From assembly GCA_017429695.1 (NCBI GenBank), contig JAFROK010000006.1, forward strand, positions 1-43,175: a stretch of 43,175 nt of DNA, given 5' to 3'. Below are positions 15,308 through 23,464 of the stretch, in pieces (positions within the stretch are counted from its first letter, which is position 1; each line of letters opens with the position of its first letter). The position numbers and the translations under genes were made by a program. Below the pieces are notes generated by a model. It saw nothing but the letters and a program-made list of their open reading frames with translations. It made no database searches and was not told the origin of the DNA. The stretch is from Clostridia bacterium. GTDB taxonomy: Bacteria > Bacillota > Clostridia > Christensenellales > Aristaeellaceae.

Positions 15308-16185
15308 AAAAAGCTGTGAAATGTCAGATTTTCCTTTGTCTGCTGATGGCTGTTATGTTGATCTTCGTAACGGTGTCGTTTGCGGAGAATGTGGATGAAG
15401 CGCCTTCGGAAAAGGCGATGGATCCGAAGGAAATGGAGGCTGCCCAGTCCCAGATCGAACGGGTCGTGGTTTCCTATGCCAGGAACAAAACAAGGGATGA
15501 TGCGGCGCTGTCAGCTCTCGCGTCTCTCGATCCTTCTCTCGGGGAAAAATGGACGCGAATCATGGATCTCTGGGAGACGCCGGTTACCGTCAACCCGGAT
15601 CTTCCGGATGGCCTTCCGGAAGATGACTCCCTGTGCCTGGTCGGACTTGGCTTTCAGCTGAACGCGGACGGTACAATGCGGAAAGAGCTGACTGAGCGGC
15701 TGAAGGTGATGCTGGCGGCAGCGGAAAAGTATCCGAATGCCCTGATTGTCTGCACGGGCGGCCCGACCGCATCCAAAGACCGGACAGCCACGGAAGCCGG
15801 CCGCATGGCGGAGTGGCTGGTATCGCAGGGTGTGGATTCTTCCCGGGTGATTGTGGAAGATCATTCCCTGACGACGGCCCAGAATGCCATTTATGCTTTC
15901 GATATCCTGGCCGAGCGGTATCCGCAGGTGAAACAGATCGCCATTATTTCCAGCGATTATCATATTGCAACGGGCGTTTTGCTGTTCGGGGCTGAATCGA
16001 TTCTGAGAGACAGCGGGATTGAAGTTGTCAGCAATGCCGCATGGGATGCGCCAAGCGGTAACCTTTCCGCCATGTTCCAGGCCGGCGCGCTGATTGAGCT
16101 GTCCGAAGATGTGGAAACGGCCTTTGCCATTTATTATGAAACCTATGATATCCATGAACTGCCTGAATTATATCAGAATCCATGA
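15304..16185 (+). CDS. Secreted YdcF/SanA-like (DUF218) protein
   Basis: A 293-residue protein with a signal peptide (about residues 1-27, Val-Ser-Phe-Ala-Glu). The start is ATG 15304, 6 nt after GGAGG; the ATG at 15298 is too close to that site. The DUF218 domain spans about 100-265: a Leu-Val-Gly-Leu-Gly-Phe strand, Arg-x-Lys-Val-Met-Leu helix, Val-Cys-Thr-Gly-Gly-Pro, Glu-Ala-Gly-Arg-Met, then Glu-Asp-His-Ser-Leu-Thr-Thr-Ala-Gln-Asn-Ala, and Ser-Ser-Asp-Tyr-His. Relatives such as YdcF bind S-adenosylmethionine, and SanA/ElyC act in envelope integrity; none has a clear reaction. Most homologues are anchored by helices in the membrane, so a signal-peptide version would act outside. Confidence 0.8.
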   Translation: MKKAVKCQIFLCLLMAVMLIFVTVSFAENVDEAPSEKAMDPKEMEAAQSQIERVVVSYARNKTRDDAALSALASLDPSLGEKWTRIMDLWETPVTVNPDLPDGLPEDDSLCLVGLGFQLNADGTMRKELTERLKVMLAAAEKYPNALIVCTGGPTASKDRTATEAGRMAEWLVSQGVDSSRVIVEDHSLTTAQNAIYAFDILAERYPQVKQIAIISSDYHIATGVLLFGAESILRDSGIEVVSNAAWDAPSGNLSAMFQAGALIELSEDVETAFAIYYETYDIHELPELYQNP

Positions 16186-16241
16186 TGGATAACAATTTTA
16201 TGTGTTATTGTTTTTGAAAAAACAAAGCTCTTTTAATACTA

Positions 16242-16270
16242 TTGAGAAACAACCGGGGTTTTGGTATCAT
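16242..16270 (+). promoter_or_regulatory. Promoter of the sortase gene
   Basis: TTGAGA (16242-16247), 17-bp spacer, TATCAT (16265-16270), with a TG one base before the -10 (extended -10). It lies 38 bp ahead of the sortase start codon. Confidence 0.7.
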
Positions 16271-16307
16271 AAATCGCGATCAGAAACGAAACGGAGAATT
16301 TTAGAAA

Positions 16308-17348
16308 ATGCCTTACTATCCGCCGCAGGCGCAGCAGACGCCGGAAAAACCGCCAAAGAAGAAAGTGAATATCCGGCGGATTGTTCTCTGGGTTTCGGTT
16401 GTGCTGATCCTGTACGGGGGAATCCGGCTGAGCCTTTACCTGGATGAGATGAACCGGTCCCGGCTGACCAAGGCCAAGCTGGACGCCATTGTGGCGGAAG
16501 TGGAAGAAACGCAGAAAGCGGAAAGCCCGACGGCGGCTCCCGAAACGACAGAGACAGCCGGGGCGGAAGCATTGGCAGAAGTTTATCCGGTGACACCGGC
16601 TCCGGAGGCGGATACAAAAGCAGACGAAGAAACGCCGGCTGTGGAGGCAGTTGCTGAGGAGAAGGCGAATAACGCGATATCGGATACGCTGCCGCTGGTT
16701 CAGTATCCCGACGGATACAAGGCCAATGAAAAAGTGGCCAAGCTGCAGCGGGAAAGCGCGAATATTGTCGGATATCTGCAGATTGACGATCCGGATCCGA
16801 AAAAGACACTGAAGGAAGCGGTCGCGAAGAAGGACAACACATATTACCTGAACCACGACGCACTGGGCAACAGGAATGCCAACGGCGCGGTATTCCTGGA
16901 CCAGGATATTTCGCTGGAAACAAGGCCGTATACGATCCTGCTGTACGGGCACAATATGAAAACCGGGGAGAAATTCGGCAATCTCTGGCGGTATGAAGAT
17001 TTTTCCTATTTCATGCAGCACCGGATCTTCCAGTTGGACATGACCTATGACAGTGCCAAATATGCGATTTTCGCGGTGACGAATATCCGGCTGACGCCGG
17101 GGAGGGATCACTATGTGAACCTTCAGGCGCTGCAATCGCTGAACCGGGAAACGCGGCGGAAGGCACTGGACAGCCTGATCAAATACAGCAAGCACCAGAA
17201 CACGCTGGATGTGAACGAGGAGGATCAGGTGGTGCTGCTGATTACCTGCGTCGGGAATGATGATGAGCGGTTGGTGATTGCGGGAAGAAGACTCCGGGAC
17301 GGGGAGCGGGAAGATTACCTGGAAATGAAAAAATCCGGCGGAAGATGA
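16308..17348 (+). CDS. srtB: Class B sortase
   Basis: A 346-residue membrane-anchored transpeptidase. It has a Pro/Gln/Lys-rich cytoplasmic tail, one membrane helix (about 24-43), then a linker of about 100 residues rich in Glu, Ala, Thr and Pro, and a sortase domain from about residue 135. The catalytic triad is visible: His215 in Tyr-Gly-His-Asn-Met, Cys314 in Leu-Leu-Ile-Thr-Cys, and Arg321 in Asp-Asp-Glu-Arg-Leu-Val. The Leu-Tyr-Gly-His-Asn-Met context and the long Ala-Val-x-Asn-Ile-Arg segment fit class B. Such enzymes attach proteins with NPxTN-like sorting signals to peptidoglycan or join pilus subunits. No substrate with a C-terminal sorting signal was found nearby. The long acidic linker is unusual. 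Confidence 0.88.
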   Translation: MPYYPPQAQQTPEKPPKKKVNIRRIVLWVSVVLILYGGIRLSLYLDEMNRSRLTKAKLDAIVAEVEETQKAESPTAAPETTETAGAEALAEVYPVTPAPEADTKADEETPAVEAVAEEKANNAISDTLPLVQYPDGYKANEKVAKLQRESANIVGYLQIDDPDPKKTLKEAVAKKDNTYYLNHDALGNRNANGAVFLDQDISLETRPYTILLYGHNMKTGEKFGNLWRYEDFSYFMQHRIFQLDMTYDSAKYAIFAVTNIRLTPGRDHYVNLQALQSLNRETRRKALDSLIKYSKHQNTLDVNEEDQVVLLITCVGNDDERLVIAGRRLRDGEREDYLEMKKSGGR

Positions 17349-17365
17349 GTTCTGCCGGATTTTTT
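17328..17365. terminator. Bidirectional terminator between sortase and LRR genes
   Basis: AAAAAATCCGGC (17328-17339) pairs with GCCGGATTTTTT (17354-17365). The stem is flanked by A6 and T6, so it can terminate the sortase transcript and, read from the other strand, the LRR transcript. It overlaps the sortase stop codon. Confidence 0.85.
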
Positions 17366-17386
17366 ACGAAGAAAGAGATCCTTCAG

Positions 17387-17410
17387 ATCCTTCGCTGCGC
17401 TCAGGATGAC
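17387..17410 (+). repeat. Dispersed intergenic repeat, copy 1
   Basis: Core CTTCGCTGCGCTCAGGATGAC with flanks similar to three other copies in the window (18968-18991, 20001-20024, 28769-28792). It lies between the sortase terminator and the end of the LRR gene. The longer context has inverted pieces (GATGACATCC and GGGATGTCA). Confidence 0.75.
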
Positions 17411-17440
17411 ATCCTCAGGGATTGGGATGTCAGCTGTGAT

Positions 17441-18880
17441 TTATACTTCCGAGAAGAGGAAGTCGTGATCCTCGACATACTGTTTGGCGTAGGAGTCCGG
17501 ATATACGAACATCATCAGGTGGCGGCAGTCGAAGAAGGCGTCGCCGGCGATTTCCGTAATGGACTTCGGCAGCTGGATGGAAAGCAGGTTTTCGCAGCCT
17601 TCAAAGGCTTCGGAACCGATTTCTTCCAGACCTTCCGGGATTTCCACGTGGTTCAGGTTCTGGCAGCGGGCAAAGGTCTGGGTCGCAATGGACTTGATTT
17701 TGGATCCCAGGGTGACACTGTCCAGCATGGTGCAGGAGCCGAAAGCATGGGCGCCGAGGGTTTCAAGGGAGTCCGGGAGATTCACAGTCTCCAGGGAGCG
17801 GCATCCTTCAAAAGCGGAATCACCGATATCAATCAGGTTATCCGGAAGGTTGATCACGGAAAGATTGCCGCAGCCGCTGAACGCGCAGGGCGCAATAATC
17901 CGGATGGAAGACGGCAGCCTGACGGAGACCAGGGATGAACAGGCATAGAAAACGGAATATTCCACTGCCGGCAGGCCTTCCGGAAGGGTGATATCCGCCA
18001 GGGAAGAGCAACCGTGGAAAGCGTTGTTCCAGATCCGGGTCAGGGAAGATGAAAGCTGAATGGATTTCAGGTTTTTACAGCCGTAAAAGGCTTTCTGCTC
18101 AATGGTGATGACCGTATCCGGCATGTTGACTTCATTGAGCTGCAGCCGGTTCGCAAAGGCCTCCTCGGCAATAATCCGGACGCCGTCCGGCACTTCGTAG
18201 GTGTGTTCACGCCGGGAGAAGGGATAGAACAGCAGGCGGTGTTCAGACTTGTTCAGGAGCACACCGCCCCGGTCCTCAAAGATCGGATGGTTGGCGGAAA
18301 CCTTGAAGGAAGCCAGGGATACGCAGCCGGAGAACACGTTTGATCCGAATTCCACCAGCTTGTTGGGGAGGTTGATTTCCTTCAGGGATTCACAGGCGGC
18401 AAAGGCATTGTCGCCCAGAGAAGACAGATTTTTGGGCAATGTGATGGATTCCAGGCTCCGGCATTCAGAAAAGGTTTCCGGCCCGATCTGTTTGATGGAA
18501 TCCGGCAGTTCAATACTGCGGAGGGAAGAACAGGACTGGAAAGTGGAATAATTCAACTTTTTGACAGCCGGCGGGATTTTGATGGATTTCAGCGCGCTGC
18601 ATCCGATGAAGCACCATTCGCCGATGATTTTCACAGAATCCGGGATGACGATGGAAACCAGCGATTCACACCAGGAGAAGGCAGCTTCGCCGAGGACCGT
18701 AACGGTCTCCGGGATGACGACGGTCTGCAGGGAGGAGAGCCAGGAAAAGGCGTTGTCGGCGATTGAGGTGACCGGGTGGCCTTCGTGCTCAGAGGGAATG
18801 ACGACACGGGATTCATTGCCTTCGTATCCGTCCAGCTGGGCAGTGCCGTCGCGGCGGACGCTGAAGAGAAAATCGGACAT
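17441..18880 (-). CDS. BspA-type leucine-rich-repeat protein without signal peptide
   Basis: A 479-residue protein made almost wholly of about 18 LRR_5 repeats of 23 residues: Ala-Phe-x-x-Cys-x-x-Leu-x-x-Ile-x-Leu-Pro-x-x-Leu. A short N-terminal cap has the motif Tyr-x-Gly-x-x-Ser-x-Val-Val-Ile-Pro; the C-terminal cap has the typical Tyr-Ala-x-x-Tyr-Val-Glu sequence. One repeat is interrupted near residues 200-235 by a longer segment with Gly-Gly-Val-Leu-Leu. Family members are usually secreted or surface-bound and mediate binding, yet this one starts directly with the cap and has no export signal. It is therefore predicted cytoplasmic, or the start is misplaced. A ribosome site AAAGGAG precedes the ATG. 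It lies 148 nt after the ROK gene on the same strand. Confidence 0.85.
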   Translation of the reverse strand: MSDFLFSVRRDGTAQLDGYEGNESRVVIPSEHEGHPVTSIADNAFSWLSSLQTVVIPETVTVLGEAAFSWCESLVSIVIPDSVKIIGEWCFIGCSALKSIKIPPAVKKLNYSTFQSCSSLRSIELPDSIKQIGPETFSECRSLESITLPKNLSSLGDNAFAACESLKEINLPNKLVEFGSNVFSGCVSLASFKVSANHPIFEDRGGVLLNKSEHRLLFYPFSRREHTYEVPDGVRIIAEEAFANRLQLNEVNMPDTVITIEQKAFYGCKNLKSIQLSSSLTRIWNNAFHGCSSLADITLPEGLPAVEYSVFYACSSLVSVRLPSSIRIIAPCAFSGCGNLSVINLPDNLIDIGDSAFEGCRSLETVNLPDSLETLGAHAFGSCTMLDSVTLGSKIKSIATQTFARCQNLNHVEIPEGLEEIGSEAFEGCENLLSIQLPKSITEIAGDAFFDCRHLMMFVYPDSYAKQYVEDHDFLFSEV

Positions 18881-18967
18881 TGCGCGGGGCTCCTTTCAGG
18901 AGGTTATTAAGGGAGATTCTTGCTCTGCATGTGATCTGTTACCCAAATCAAAAGATTTGGACAGATC

Positions 18968-18991
18968 ATTATTGCTGGCGCTCAGAATGAC
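18968..18991 (+). repeat. Dispersed intergenic repeat, copy 2 (diverged)
   Basis: ATTATTGCTGGCGCTCAGAA followed by TGAC, a diverged copy of the repeat at 17387, in the gap between the LRR and ROK genes. Confidence 0.6.
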
Positions 18992-19028
18992 AGCCCGGGA
19001 AGGGCGACGCTTTCTGAGGTGCAGATTG

Positions 19029-19964
19029 TTATAGCATGGCGGCGCCGATGACGCCGGCACGGGAACCGAGAACAGCCAGCTTGATTTCCGGAATCGGCTG
19101 ATCGTTGAAGATGACATATTTCGGATATTCACGGAGCAGGGGCTCCATCAGGAAATCACCGGCTTTGCTGACGCCGCCACCGATGACGACGACTTCCGGA
19201 TCCAGCAGGTTGACGACGCTGGCAATGGCCTGGGCCAGATAATCAATGTATTCGCCGTAGACCTGGACCGCAACGGGATCGTTCTGCCGGGCACTGTCAA
19301 TGACTGTGCGGGCTTCGATCTTTGCCGGATCGCCGCCGGCCATGGACAGGATCATGGATTCCGGATGCGCGGCGACTGCTTCCCGGCCCATGCGGATCAG
19401 GGCGGTGGCGGAGCAGTAGCGCTCGAGGCAGCCGCGGTTTCCGCAGGTGCAGGGGACGCCGTTCAGGCACAGGATCACATGGCCCAGTTCGCCGCCGATG
19501 CCATGGAAACCGTTCCAGATTTTGCCGTTAATGATGATGCCGCTGCCGATGCCGGTGCCGATGGTGATGAAAACGCTGGAAGAGGTGCCCTTGCTGACAC
19601 CGGCAACGCTTTCGGCCAGGGCGGCCACATTGGCATCGTTATCGATGCGGACGGGCACATCCAGGAAGCGCCGGAAGACGCTGCGGAAGGGAACATGGAA
19701 CCAGCCCATATTGGTGCACTTGATGACCTCACCGGCGGAATTGGCGATGCCGGGAATGCCCACGCCGACCATTTCGATCTGGTAGGGCTCAACGCCTGCC
19801 TTGGCGGCGGTATCCTCCACACACTTGGCCATGTTCTGCACCTGTGCCTCAAACGGGATATCCGTCAGGGTCGGGATGGTGCCTTCGCCGATAATGGAGT
19901 GATGGGCGTCAATGATGCCGACTTTGATGCCGGTTCCGCCGATATCGATTCCTACGCGTACCAT
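19029..19964 (-). CDS. ROK family sugar kinase (glucokinase-like)
   Basis: A 311-residue cytoplasmic kinase. The N-terminal phosphate-binding motif Gly-Ile-Asp-Ile-Gly-Gly-Thr-Gly-Ile-Lys (5-14), catalytic Asp110 in Asn-Asp-Ala-Asn, the Gly-Thr-Gly-Ile-Gly-Ser-Gly loop (136-142), His162 in Gly-Glu-Leu-Gly-His, and the zinc-binding Cys-Thr-Cys-Gly-Asn-Arg-Gly-Cys (172-179) are all present. There is no N-terminal winged helix, so it is a kinase and not a ROK repressor. Expected reaction is ATP-dependent phosphorylation of glucose or a related hexose. An AGGAGG site precedes the ATG. It lies 88 nt downstream of hprK, with a dispersed repeat between them. Confidence 0.88.
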   Translation of the reverse strand: MVRVGIDIGGTGIKVGIIDAHHSIIGEGTIPTLTDIPFEAQVQNMAKCVEDTAAKAGVEPYQIEMVGVGIPGIANSAGEVIKCTNMGWFHVPFRSVFRRFLDVPVRIDNDANVAALAESVAGVSKGTSSSVFITIGTGIGSGIIINGKIWNGFHGIGGELGHVILCLNGVPCTCGNRGCLERYCSATALIRMGREAVAAHPESMILSMAGGDPAKIEARTVIDSARQNDPVAVQVYGEYIDYLAQAIASVVNLLDPEVVVIGGGVSKAGDFLMEPLLREYPKYVIFNDQPIPEIKLAVLGSRAGVIGAAML

Positions 19965-20000
19965 ATAATGATTCCTCCTATGATAGTAATGGGTGGAGAG

Positions 20001-20044
20001 ATTCTTCGCTTCGCTCAGAATGACTGTGGAAGCTCAGAATGACA
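20001..20044 (+). repeat. Dispersed intergenic repeat, copy 3 with a partial second copy
   Basis: ATTCTTCGCTTCGCTCAGAA plus TGAC (20001-20024), then a partial AGCTCAGAATGACA (20031-20044). It fills the gap between the hprK stop codon and the ROK gene. Confidence 0.7.
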
Positions 20045-20052
20045 ATCCTGTG

Positions 20053-20952
20053 TTACTCCTGGAAAGCAAGGTTCAGTTCCTGAATGGGATTGAGGCCGCT
20101 GCGCCGGAGGGACAGATTACGGGCGGCGACTTCGACGATGATGGCCAGGTTGCGGCCGGGTTTGATCGGAATGGTCTGGCGGGGAATGGATACACCGAGG
20201 ATTTCAATCTTATCCTCTTCGCCGCCGATCCGATCGTAGGATTTGCTGTCGTCCCAGATTTCAAGTTCAATCATCAGGTCGATGGATTTGCTGCCTGAAA
20301 CAGCGCCGATGCCATACATGGCCCGAACGTCAATGACGCCGATGCCGCGGATTTCCATCAGATAACGCACCTGTTCCGGACAGGTGCCGATGAGCCGCTC
20401 TTCCGAGATGCGGCAGATATCCACCACATCATCCGCAATCAGCTGGTGACCGCGTTTGATCAGCTCCAGCGCCGCTTCGCTCTTGCCGACACCGCTCTTA
20501 CCGGTCAGCAGGACGCCGACACCGTATACGTCCATCAGGACGCCGTGGCGTGTGACATGGGGCGCCAGGCAGCGGTTGAGGTAATGAATGGCGGAAACGG
20601 TAAACTTTGTGGTGACCTGTTTTGAGAGGAACAGGTGTACATGATGGCGCTGCGCGGCCTCGATCAGTTCCGGCGGGGGCGTCATGTTCCGGCAGATAAT
20701 GACGCAGGGAATTTTATAGGAAAAGAACTGGTCCAGGAGCTTCCTGCGCTCCTCCGGGCTGCGCTTATCCAGGTAGGCCATTTCCACCTTGCCGATGACT
20801 TGCGGCCGTTCAAAGGCGAAAAACTCATAGAATCCGCAGAACTGCATCCCGGGACGGTTCAGTTCCGGGGAACGGATATCCCAGGATGCATTCGGCGAAG
20901 ATACGAGACATTCCAGGCCTAGGGCGGACTGGAAATCCTGTGCCTGAATCAC
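20053..20952 (-). CDS. hprK: HPr(Ser) kinase/phosphorylase
   Basis: A 299-residue bifunctional enzyme that phosphorylates and dephosphorylates HPr of the phosphotransferase system on Ser46, thereby setting carbon catabolite repression through CcpA. The C-terminal catalytic domain has His136 before Gly-Val-Leu-Met-Asp, the P-loop Gly-Lys-Ser-Gly-Val-Gly-Lys-Ser (151-158), Asp-Asp at 174-175, and the family signature Glu-Ile-Arg-Gly-Ile-Gly-Val-Ile-Asp-Val. The start codon is GTG, supported by AGGAGG 8 nt upstream. It follows the HAD gene by 27 nt, in one transcription unit with the FGGY kinase. The usual Bacillus neighbours (lgt, ppaX) are absent, and HPr itself is not in the window. Confidence 0.93.
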   Translation of the reverse strand: MIQAQDFQSALGLECLVSSPNASWDIRSPELNRPGMQFCGFYEFFAFERPQVIGKVEMAYLDKRSPEERRKLLDQFFSYKIPCVIICRNMTPPPELIEAAQRHHVHLFLSKQVTTKFTVSAIHYLNRCLAPHVTRHGVLMDVYGVGVLLTGKSGVGKSEAALELIKRGHQLIADDVVDICRISEERLIGTCPEQVRYLMEIRGIGVIDVRAMYGIGAVSGSKSIDLMIELEIWDDSKSYDRIGGEEDKIEILGVSIPRQTIPIKPGRNLAIIVEVAARNLSLRRSGLNPIQELNLAFQE

Positions 20953-20979
20953 GGCAAAACCTCCTGCGGTAAAAACATG

Positions 20980-21792
20980 TCAGGGTAAAAAGCGTTCTTC
21001 CAGCCACCGGGCGACGCCGTCTTCCTGATTACTGCGGCAGATTTCGTCACAGAGGGGTTTGACGTCCTCGCGCCCGTTGGCTACGATGACGGAATGGCCG
21101 GCAGCCTGCATCATGGGCAGGTCGTTCAGGCTGTCCCCGAAGGCGATGACCTGGGCGGGGGTGATGCCCAGGCGCCGGGCGGCAAAGTCCAGCGCGATGC
21201 CCTTGGTGGCCTTCAGTGGATTAAACTCCAGGAAATACGGCTTGGAGCAGGTGACGGAAACGCGGCCGGCAAATCGCCGGCGGGCTTCCTCCAGCATTCG
21301 GGCGATCTGATCGTTTTCGGCCATCATCAGGATCTTCGAGCGCGGTTCTTTGATAAAGGCCTTCAGATCGCCGACGTAAACGCCTTTCAGCATAGACGCG
21401 TTGGCATAGCGGGTGGCATATTCGGAATACTGGTTGAAGAAGAACTTGTCTTCTCCGTAGGTCTGGGCATAACAGCCGTATTCTGATCCGAAATCGCAGA
21501 TTTCATGGGCGAGCTCCACGGAGAAGGATTCGGCATGCAGCAGTTCACCGGTGGGCCCGTCATAGATTTCCGCGCCGTTGCAGGCGATATAGAGGCAGAT
21601 GCAGCTCAGCTCATCCACAAAGGGTTTAATGCTCATCCTGGAGCGGCCGCTGGCGGCAATCAGCAGGAAACCGGCGGCCTGCAGGCGGCGGAAAACGTCT
21701 TTCGTGTAGGGTGAGATGGACAGGTCATCCCGCAGGAGCGTATCGTCCAGGTCAAAGGCCGCGGCCCGGAAAGCACTGTAATTCTGTTCCAT
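20980..21792 (-). CDS. Cof-type HAD-IIB phosphatase
   Basis: A 270-residue haloacid-dehalogenase phosphatase. Motif I Phe-Asp-Leu-Asp-Asp-Thr-Leu-Leu (13-20) carries the Asp nucleophile, motif II is Ala-Ala-Ser-Gly-Arg (about 45), a Lys sits near 195, and motif IV is Gly-Asp-Ser-Leu-Asn-Asp. The alpha/beta cap between motifs II and III marks subfamily IIB, which dephosphorylates sugar phosphates or similar small metabolites. Its ATG shares one base with the FGGY kinase stop (TGATG), so the two are translationally coupled. The likely job is removal of excess sugar phosphate made by that kinase; this is an inference from position. Confidence 0.87.
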   Translation of the reverse strand: MEQNYSAFRAAAFDLDDTLLRDDLSISPYTKDVFRRLQAAGFLLIAASGRSRMSIKPFVDELSCICLYIACNGAEIYDGPTGELLHAESFSVELAHEICDFGSEYGCYAQTYGEDKFFFNQYSEYATRYANASMLKGVYVGDLKAFIKEPRSKILMMAENDQIARMLEEARRRFAGRVSVTCSKPYFLEFNPLKATKGIALDFAARRLGITPAQVIAFGDSLNDLPMMQAAGHSVIVANGREDVKPLCDEICRSNQEDGVARWLEERFLP

Positions 21793-23381
21793 CAGATTTT
21801 CAGGCCATCAACCGCTGCCTGCTGGGCGGGAATGCATGCCATAAACTTTTCCATGTACCGGTCAAAACCGGCTTCGTCTTCCGGATCAGGAGAAACCGTG
21901 ATCTGCTTCATGCCGGCAAAGACGCGGTTTTGCAGGTAGTCCTCGAGGGATTCGCCATCCTTTTTTGCCACCAGGTAGGCGGCCAGCAGGGCGATGCCCC
22001 AGGCGCCGCCTTCACCGGCGGTCTCCATGACGGTGACCGGCGCGTGGATGGCCGCAGCCAGCAGGTTCTGGGCAACTCCTTCGGTTTTGAACAGTCCGCC
22101 GTGGCCGTATACCCGGTCGATGGCGACATGCTCGCGGTTCATGATTTCCATACCGGCCTTCAGGGTTTCCATGCTGGCATAGATCTGCGCGCGCATGAAG
22201 TTGGCCATGTTCATTTTCGCGTCCGGCGTGCGGATCAGCATCGGGCGGCCTTCGGAAAGGCCGGTGACCGGTTCGCCGGCGAAATAGTTGAAGCTGACGA
22301 TGCCGCCGCAGTCCTTCGCACCTTCCATGGCCTTTTTGAACAGGCGGGTGTAGACTTCGCCGCCGGAAGTTTCAAAGCCCATGATTTCGGCAAATTCCCG
22401 GAAGAGGGATACCCAGGCGTTGATATCGGACGTGCAGCTGTTGCAGTGCACCATGCCGACCTGGCGGCCGGTGGGGGTGGTGACCACGTCGATTTCCGGA
22501 TAGACTTTGGAGAGCATTTTTTCCAGTACGATCATGCTGAAGATGGAGGTTCCGGCGCTGACGTTGCCGGTGCGCTCCCGGACGCTGTTGGTGGCGGCCA
22601 TGCCGGTTCCGGCATCACCTTCCGGGGGGCACAGCGGACAGCCGGGTTCCAGGTCTCCGCCGTCATCCAGCAAGCGGGCGCCTTCGGCCGTGAGGCAGCC
22701 GGCATCTTCGCCGGCGGAGAGCACTTCGGGCATGATATCCCTCAGCTTCCAGGGGAAGCCGCAGGGGGCGACCAGCCGGTCAAAGGTCTGAACCATTTTT
22801 TCGTCATAATAGCAGGTGGCACTGTCAATGGGCATCATCCCGCTGGCATCGCCGACGCCGAGTACCTTCCGGCCGGTCAGCAGGTAGTGGACCCAGCCAG
22901 CCAGGGTGGTCAGGAAGCGGATATCGGCCACGTGGGATTCCTTGTTCAGGATGGCCTGATACAGGTGGCTCAGGCTCCAGCGCTGGGGCATATTGAAGGA
23001 GAAAGCTTCGGTCAGCTTTGCGGCGGCTTCGCCGGTGATCGTATTGCGCCAGGTGCGGAAAGGCGCCAGGAGCTTCATATCCTGATCGAAGGGCAGATAG
23101 CCGTGCATCATGGCGCTGATGCCGATGGCGGCGAATTTCTTCGGGACGACGCCGTATTTATCGGAAACGTCTTTTTTCAGGTCGGCATAGCTGCTTTTCA
23201 GCCCGGAGAGGATGGCCTGCTCGCTGTAGGTCCACACGCCGTCGACAAAATCGTTTTCCCATTCATGGCTGCCGGAGGCGATGACGCTGTGGTCCGGCGC
23301 GATAAGGACGCTTTTGATCCGCGTGGATCCGAATTCAATACCGAGGATGGCCTGACCGTTCACAATATGCTCTCTGCTCAT
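21792..23381 (-). CDS. FGGY family carbohydrate kinase
   Basis: A 529-residue cytoplasmic sugar kinase of the FGGY superfamily. Residues 13-22 form the phosphate loop (Gly-Ile-Glu-Phe-Gly-Ser-Thr-Arg-Ile-Lys). The mid-protein Gly-Asp-Ala-Ser-Gly-Met and Gly-Asp-Ala-Gly-Thr-Gly segments match the hinge and adenosine-binding motifs. A late Gly-His-Gly-Gly-Leu-Phe and a Gly-Glu-Gly-Gly-Ala-Trp-Gly-Ile-Ala loop complete the second lobe. The family phosphorylates pentoses, pentuloses or polyols; similarity to ribulo- or xylulokinase is only general, so no substrate is named. It is the first gene of the unit kinase-HAD-HprK and has a GGAGGAATCATC ribosome site. Confidence 0.85.
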   Translation of the reverse strand: MSREHIVNGQAILGIEFGSTRIKSVLIAPDHSVIASGSHEWENDFVDGVWTYSEQAILSGLKSSYADLKKDVSDKYGVVPKKFAAIGISAMMHGYLPFDQDMKLLAPFRTWRNTITGEAAAKLTEAFSFNMPQRWSLSHLYQAILNKESHVADIRFLTTLAGWVHYLLTGRKVLGVGDASGMMPIDSATCYYDEKMVQTFDRLVAPCGFPWKLRDIMPEVLSAGEDAGCLTAEGARLLDDGGDLEPGCPLCPPEGDAGTGMAATNSVRERTGNVSAGTSIFSMIVLEKMLSKVYPEIDVVTTPTGRQVGMVHCNSCTSDINAWVSLFREFAEIMGFETSGGEVYTRLFKKAMEGAKDCGGIVSFNYFAGEPVTGLSEGRPMLIRTPDAKMNMANFMRAQIYASMETLKAGMEIMNREHVAIDRVYGHGGLFKTEGVAQNLLAAAIHAPVTVMETAGEGGAWGIALLAAYLVAKKDGESLEDYLQNRVFAGMKQITVSPDPEDEAGFDRYMEKFMACIPAQQAAVDGLKI

Positions 23382-23411
23382 GATGATTCCTCCAAATCAG
23401 TTGTATATGAA

Positions 23412-23417
23412 ATTATA
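23412..23417 (-). promoter_or_regulatory. Candidate -10 of the FGGY-HAD-hprK unit
   Basis: A perfect TATAAT on the reverse strand about 30 bp before the kinase start codon. The -35 (TTCAAT at 17 bp) is poor, so an activator may be needed. It lies in an AT-rich gap after the diguanylate cyclase gene. Confidence 0.5.
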
Positions 23418-23464
23418 GCACAGAAACGGATGAAATTGAATAGAAATATGAGGTTTTTTCGTGA

